A stretch of 43,083 bases of DNA from Planctomycetota bacterium (lineage in GTDB: Bacteria; Planctomycetota; MHYJ01; JACQXL01). The stretch's first letter is position 1. Each line of letters begins with the position of its first letter. The translations under genes were made by a program, and so were the position numbers. The stretch covers positions 1 through 43,083 of the forward strand of contig JACRIK010000024.1 in NCBI GenBank assembly GCA_016235865.1, read 5' to 3'. This document shows positions 41,397 to 43,083 of the stretch, one piece after another. The notes under the pieces were generated by a model. The model was not told the DNA's origin. It searched no databases and saw only the letters and a program-made list of their open reading frames with translations.

Positions 41397-42525
41397 ATGG
41401 CACAGAGTAAATTACAGCTACGCCTGAAGGCGCTTCATACCTCACTTAAGGAATTAGGGGACTCTCTTTGACCTGGCTCCATGTCTGGAAGAAATCAAAC
41501 AGCTGGAAGAGGAATCTGCCCATCCGTCATTCTGGAACGAAGTCACCGCGGCCCAGGACAAGATTGCCCGCCTGAAATCCATAAAGATGCGGGTGGTGCC
41601 GTTCATAGAACTGGAAGAGGATATCCGGGAACTGATTGATTTGTGCGGGTTGGCCGAAGGCGACGACGAAACCGCCCAGCAGGAGATGGAGGATGAATTA
41701 GCCGGAATCGAGCAGCGGTTCAATGATTATTCATCCCTGGCCATGTTCAGCGGCGAGGACGATTACCGGAACGCTTTTTTAAGCGTCCACGCCGGGGCCG
41801 GCGGCACCGATGCCTGCGATTGGGCTGAGATACTTCTCAGGATGTATACCCGCTGGTTGGACCAGCATAATTTTAGGTATCATCTGATTGATTCGCTCAA
41901 AGGCGATGACGCGGGGCTACGCCGGGTGGCCATTTACGTTGAGGGCATGTACGCCTTCGGATATCTCAAGTCCGAAATCGGCGTTCATCGCCTGGTCCGG
42001 CTGTCGCCCTTTAACGCCAATCACAAGCGGCACACCTCTTTTGCCTCGGTTGATGTGGTGCCGGAAATAGAAATAGAAAAGGTGAAACTTAGCGATGCGG
42101 ATTTGAAGATTGACACCTATTCCGCCGGCGGCCCGGGCGGCCAGCACGTAAATAAGACCGCCTCGGCCATCAGGATTACCCACCTGCCGACCGGCATTAT
42201 TGTCCAGTGCCAGAATGAACGCTCGCAGCATCAGAATAAGCAGGTGGCCATGAAGATGCTGGTGGCCAAGCTCAATGCCATGAAACAGAAAGCCAAGGAT
42301 GATGATTTCAACAAGATGTACGGCGACAAGGGCGAGATTGCCTGGAGTTACCAGATTCGTTCCTACACCATCCATCCCTATACCCTGGTCAAGGACCACC
42401 GGACCGAGGTTGAGGTGGGGGACGCCCAGGGCGTTCTGGATGGCGATAAACTGACGGTCTTTATGGAGGCGTATCTCAAGATGCCCAAGGCCCGACCAAA
42501 CGACCAGAAGGCGAACTGTAAATAA
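41397..42525 (+). CDS. prfB: Peptide chain release factor 2 with programmed +1 frameshift
   Basis: RF2 reads UGA and UAA stops. The first frame runs from ATG 41397 for 24 codons and stops at TGA 41469-41471. The second frame begins at GAC 41470 and ends at 42525, so the +1 shift at CTT-TGA-C gives a 375-residue protein. AGGGG (41456-41460) lies upstream as the internal SD. The anticodon-like RLSPFNANHKRHT (SPF motif) and the GGQ loop (SAGGPGGQHVNKTASA) are present. Without the shift only a 24-residue peptide would be made. Confidence 0.96.
41456..41472 (+). other. Programmed frameshift site of prfB
   Basis: AGGGG-ACTCT-CTT-TGA-C. The slippery CTT TGA C is the canonical RF2 frameshift signal, and the internal SD AGGGG is one nucleotide further from it than in the E. 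coli signal. Confidence 0.92.
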
Positions 42526-42651
42526 ATAATCAAGACCGCAAGCGATTTTGCCGATAGTCTTATATAGTATGCAGGGCATCGGGGATTGGAATATTAGGTG
42601 ATTAGGCCTACTGATATCCTGTTTTCCTAATATCCTAATACCATAACTACT
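42526..42651. other. Spacer with word repeats before the ExeA-like gene
   Basis: This spacer contains a run of TCCTAATA-like words (about 42620-42640) and no SD. No other element is apparent. Confidence 0.45.
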
Positions 42652-43083
42652 ATGTATAAAGATTATTGGGGACTGAAGGAATATCCGTTTGAGAATACGC
42701 CGGACCCGCGTTTCCTGTACATGTCTCCCAGCCACGAAGAGGGCCTGATGCGCCTGAATTATGGCATCAGCCAGCATAAAGGGGCCATCCTCCTGACCGG
42801 TAACTACGGCACCGGCAAGACCGTGCTGAGCCGGGCGATTGCCCGGATAATTGACCCGGCCAAGTATCATCTGGTTTATTTTGCCAATCCCCAACTGCCG
42901 TCAACCGACTTCCTGATCGGCATCGCCCATCAATTAGGAGCTGATAAAATCCCGACTGCCAAGGTAGAACTGATTGAGGTTATTAACGGGATGCTCCAGC
43001 GTAACCTGGACATCAATAAATACACCGTGGTCATAGTCGATGAAGCTCATCTGATTGAAGACCGGCTCATCTTTGAGGAACTC
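42652..43083 (+). CDS. ExeA-like AAA ATPase (5' part only)
   Basis: The first 144 residues of an ExeA/GspA-type AAA ATPase start MYKDYWGLKEYPFENTPDP, the standard opening of this family. Walker A is LLTGNYGTGKTVLSRAI and Walker B is VVIVDEAHLIED. ExeA uses ATP to help assemble the secretin of type II secretion, and similar proteins accompany type IV pili or transposons. The gene is cut by the window edge, so peptidoglycan-binding or other C-terminal domains cannot be seen. No SD is evident. Confidence 0.88.
   Translation, partial: MYKDYWGLKEYPFENTPDPRFLYMSPSHEEGLMRLNYGISQHKGAILLTGNYGTGKTVLSRAIARIIDPAKYHLVYFANPQLPSTDFLIGIAHQLGADKIPTAKVELIEVINGMLQRNLDINKYTVVIVDEAHLIEDRLIFEEL

Noticed and set aside
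41397-41471. A truncated prfB or pseudogene start
   Set aside because: The early TGA is the conserved autoregulatory frameshift of RF2, not damage.

Overview
The window reads as a chromosomal segment of a Gram-negative bacterium. It carries a LolCDE-type lipoprotein exporter, a lipid A/lysophospholipid acyltransferase, an outer-membrane-style lipoprotein, type II secretion/type IV pilus pseudopilins and the start of an ExeA-like ATPase. The mix of DUF2851, a hydroxyacyl-CoA dehydrogenase/enoyl hydratase fusion, several thiolases, an FHA-GAF-HD-GYP protein and a LamG-bearing pseudopilin suggests a Planctomycetota-like or related deep-branching lineage. That assignment is inference from gene content only, since no rRNA is present. 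Shine-Dalgarno (SD) sites are strong on some genes and absent on others, and several genes have a -10-like box almost touching the start codon.

Layout. 0.3-6.5 kb (minus strand): a FtsX/LolE permease, a LolD ATPase, an FHA-GAF-HD-GYP regulator, NadB and a RimK-like ligase. 6.5-11.4 kb (plus): SppA peptidase, a lone MshEN-domain protein, a 189-nt structured RNA candidate resembling 6S RNA, a DUF2520 oxidoreductase, shikimate kinase and DUF2851. 11.4-16.9 kb: acyltransferase (minus), Pgi, a thiolase, then an AT-richer insert with a Bro-N gene flanked by a duplicated thiolase tail and a membrane protein. 16.9-17.95 kb: about 1 kb without genes, filled by three degenerate 21-22 bp tandem arrays. 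18-23 kb: AroA, a HI0933-type flavoprotein, RadC and GatA. 23-27.2 kb (minus): an O-antigen ligase-like protein, an FkbM methyltransferase and two glycosyltransferases. 27.3-31.6 kb: a beta-oxidation-type cluster (thiolase, HAD-ECH fusion, crotonase). 31.6-36.5 kb: a TPR-like protein, an MFS transporter, two pseudopilins and a HEAT lipoprotein. 36.5-38.3 kb: a consensus promoter before a fourth 21-bp array, an uncharacterised protein and tRNA-Ala(GGC). 38.3-43.1 kb: a TatD-radical SAM fusion, an SCP2-like thiolase, a small zinc ribbon, prfB with its programmed frameshift, and an ExeA-like ATPase cut by the window edge.

Most genes are core metabolism. The unusual layer is the repeat load. dRS3-like hairpin pairs, a 31-nt near-perfect palindrome, an 80-bp palindromic element, heptanucleotide stutters and 21/22-bp arrays lie between genes, and several of these classes also lie in frame inside conserved genes (rimK-like, acyltransferase, aroA, HI0933 flavoprotein, glycosyltransferase). 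The aroA product is about 60 residues longer than usual, and nearly all the excess maps to such repeats. This resembles the in-frame palindromic elements known from Rickettsia and the heptanucleotide STRR repeats of cyanobacteria, here combined in one genome.
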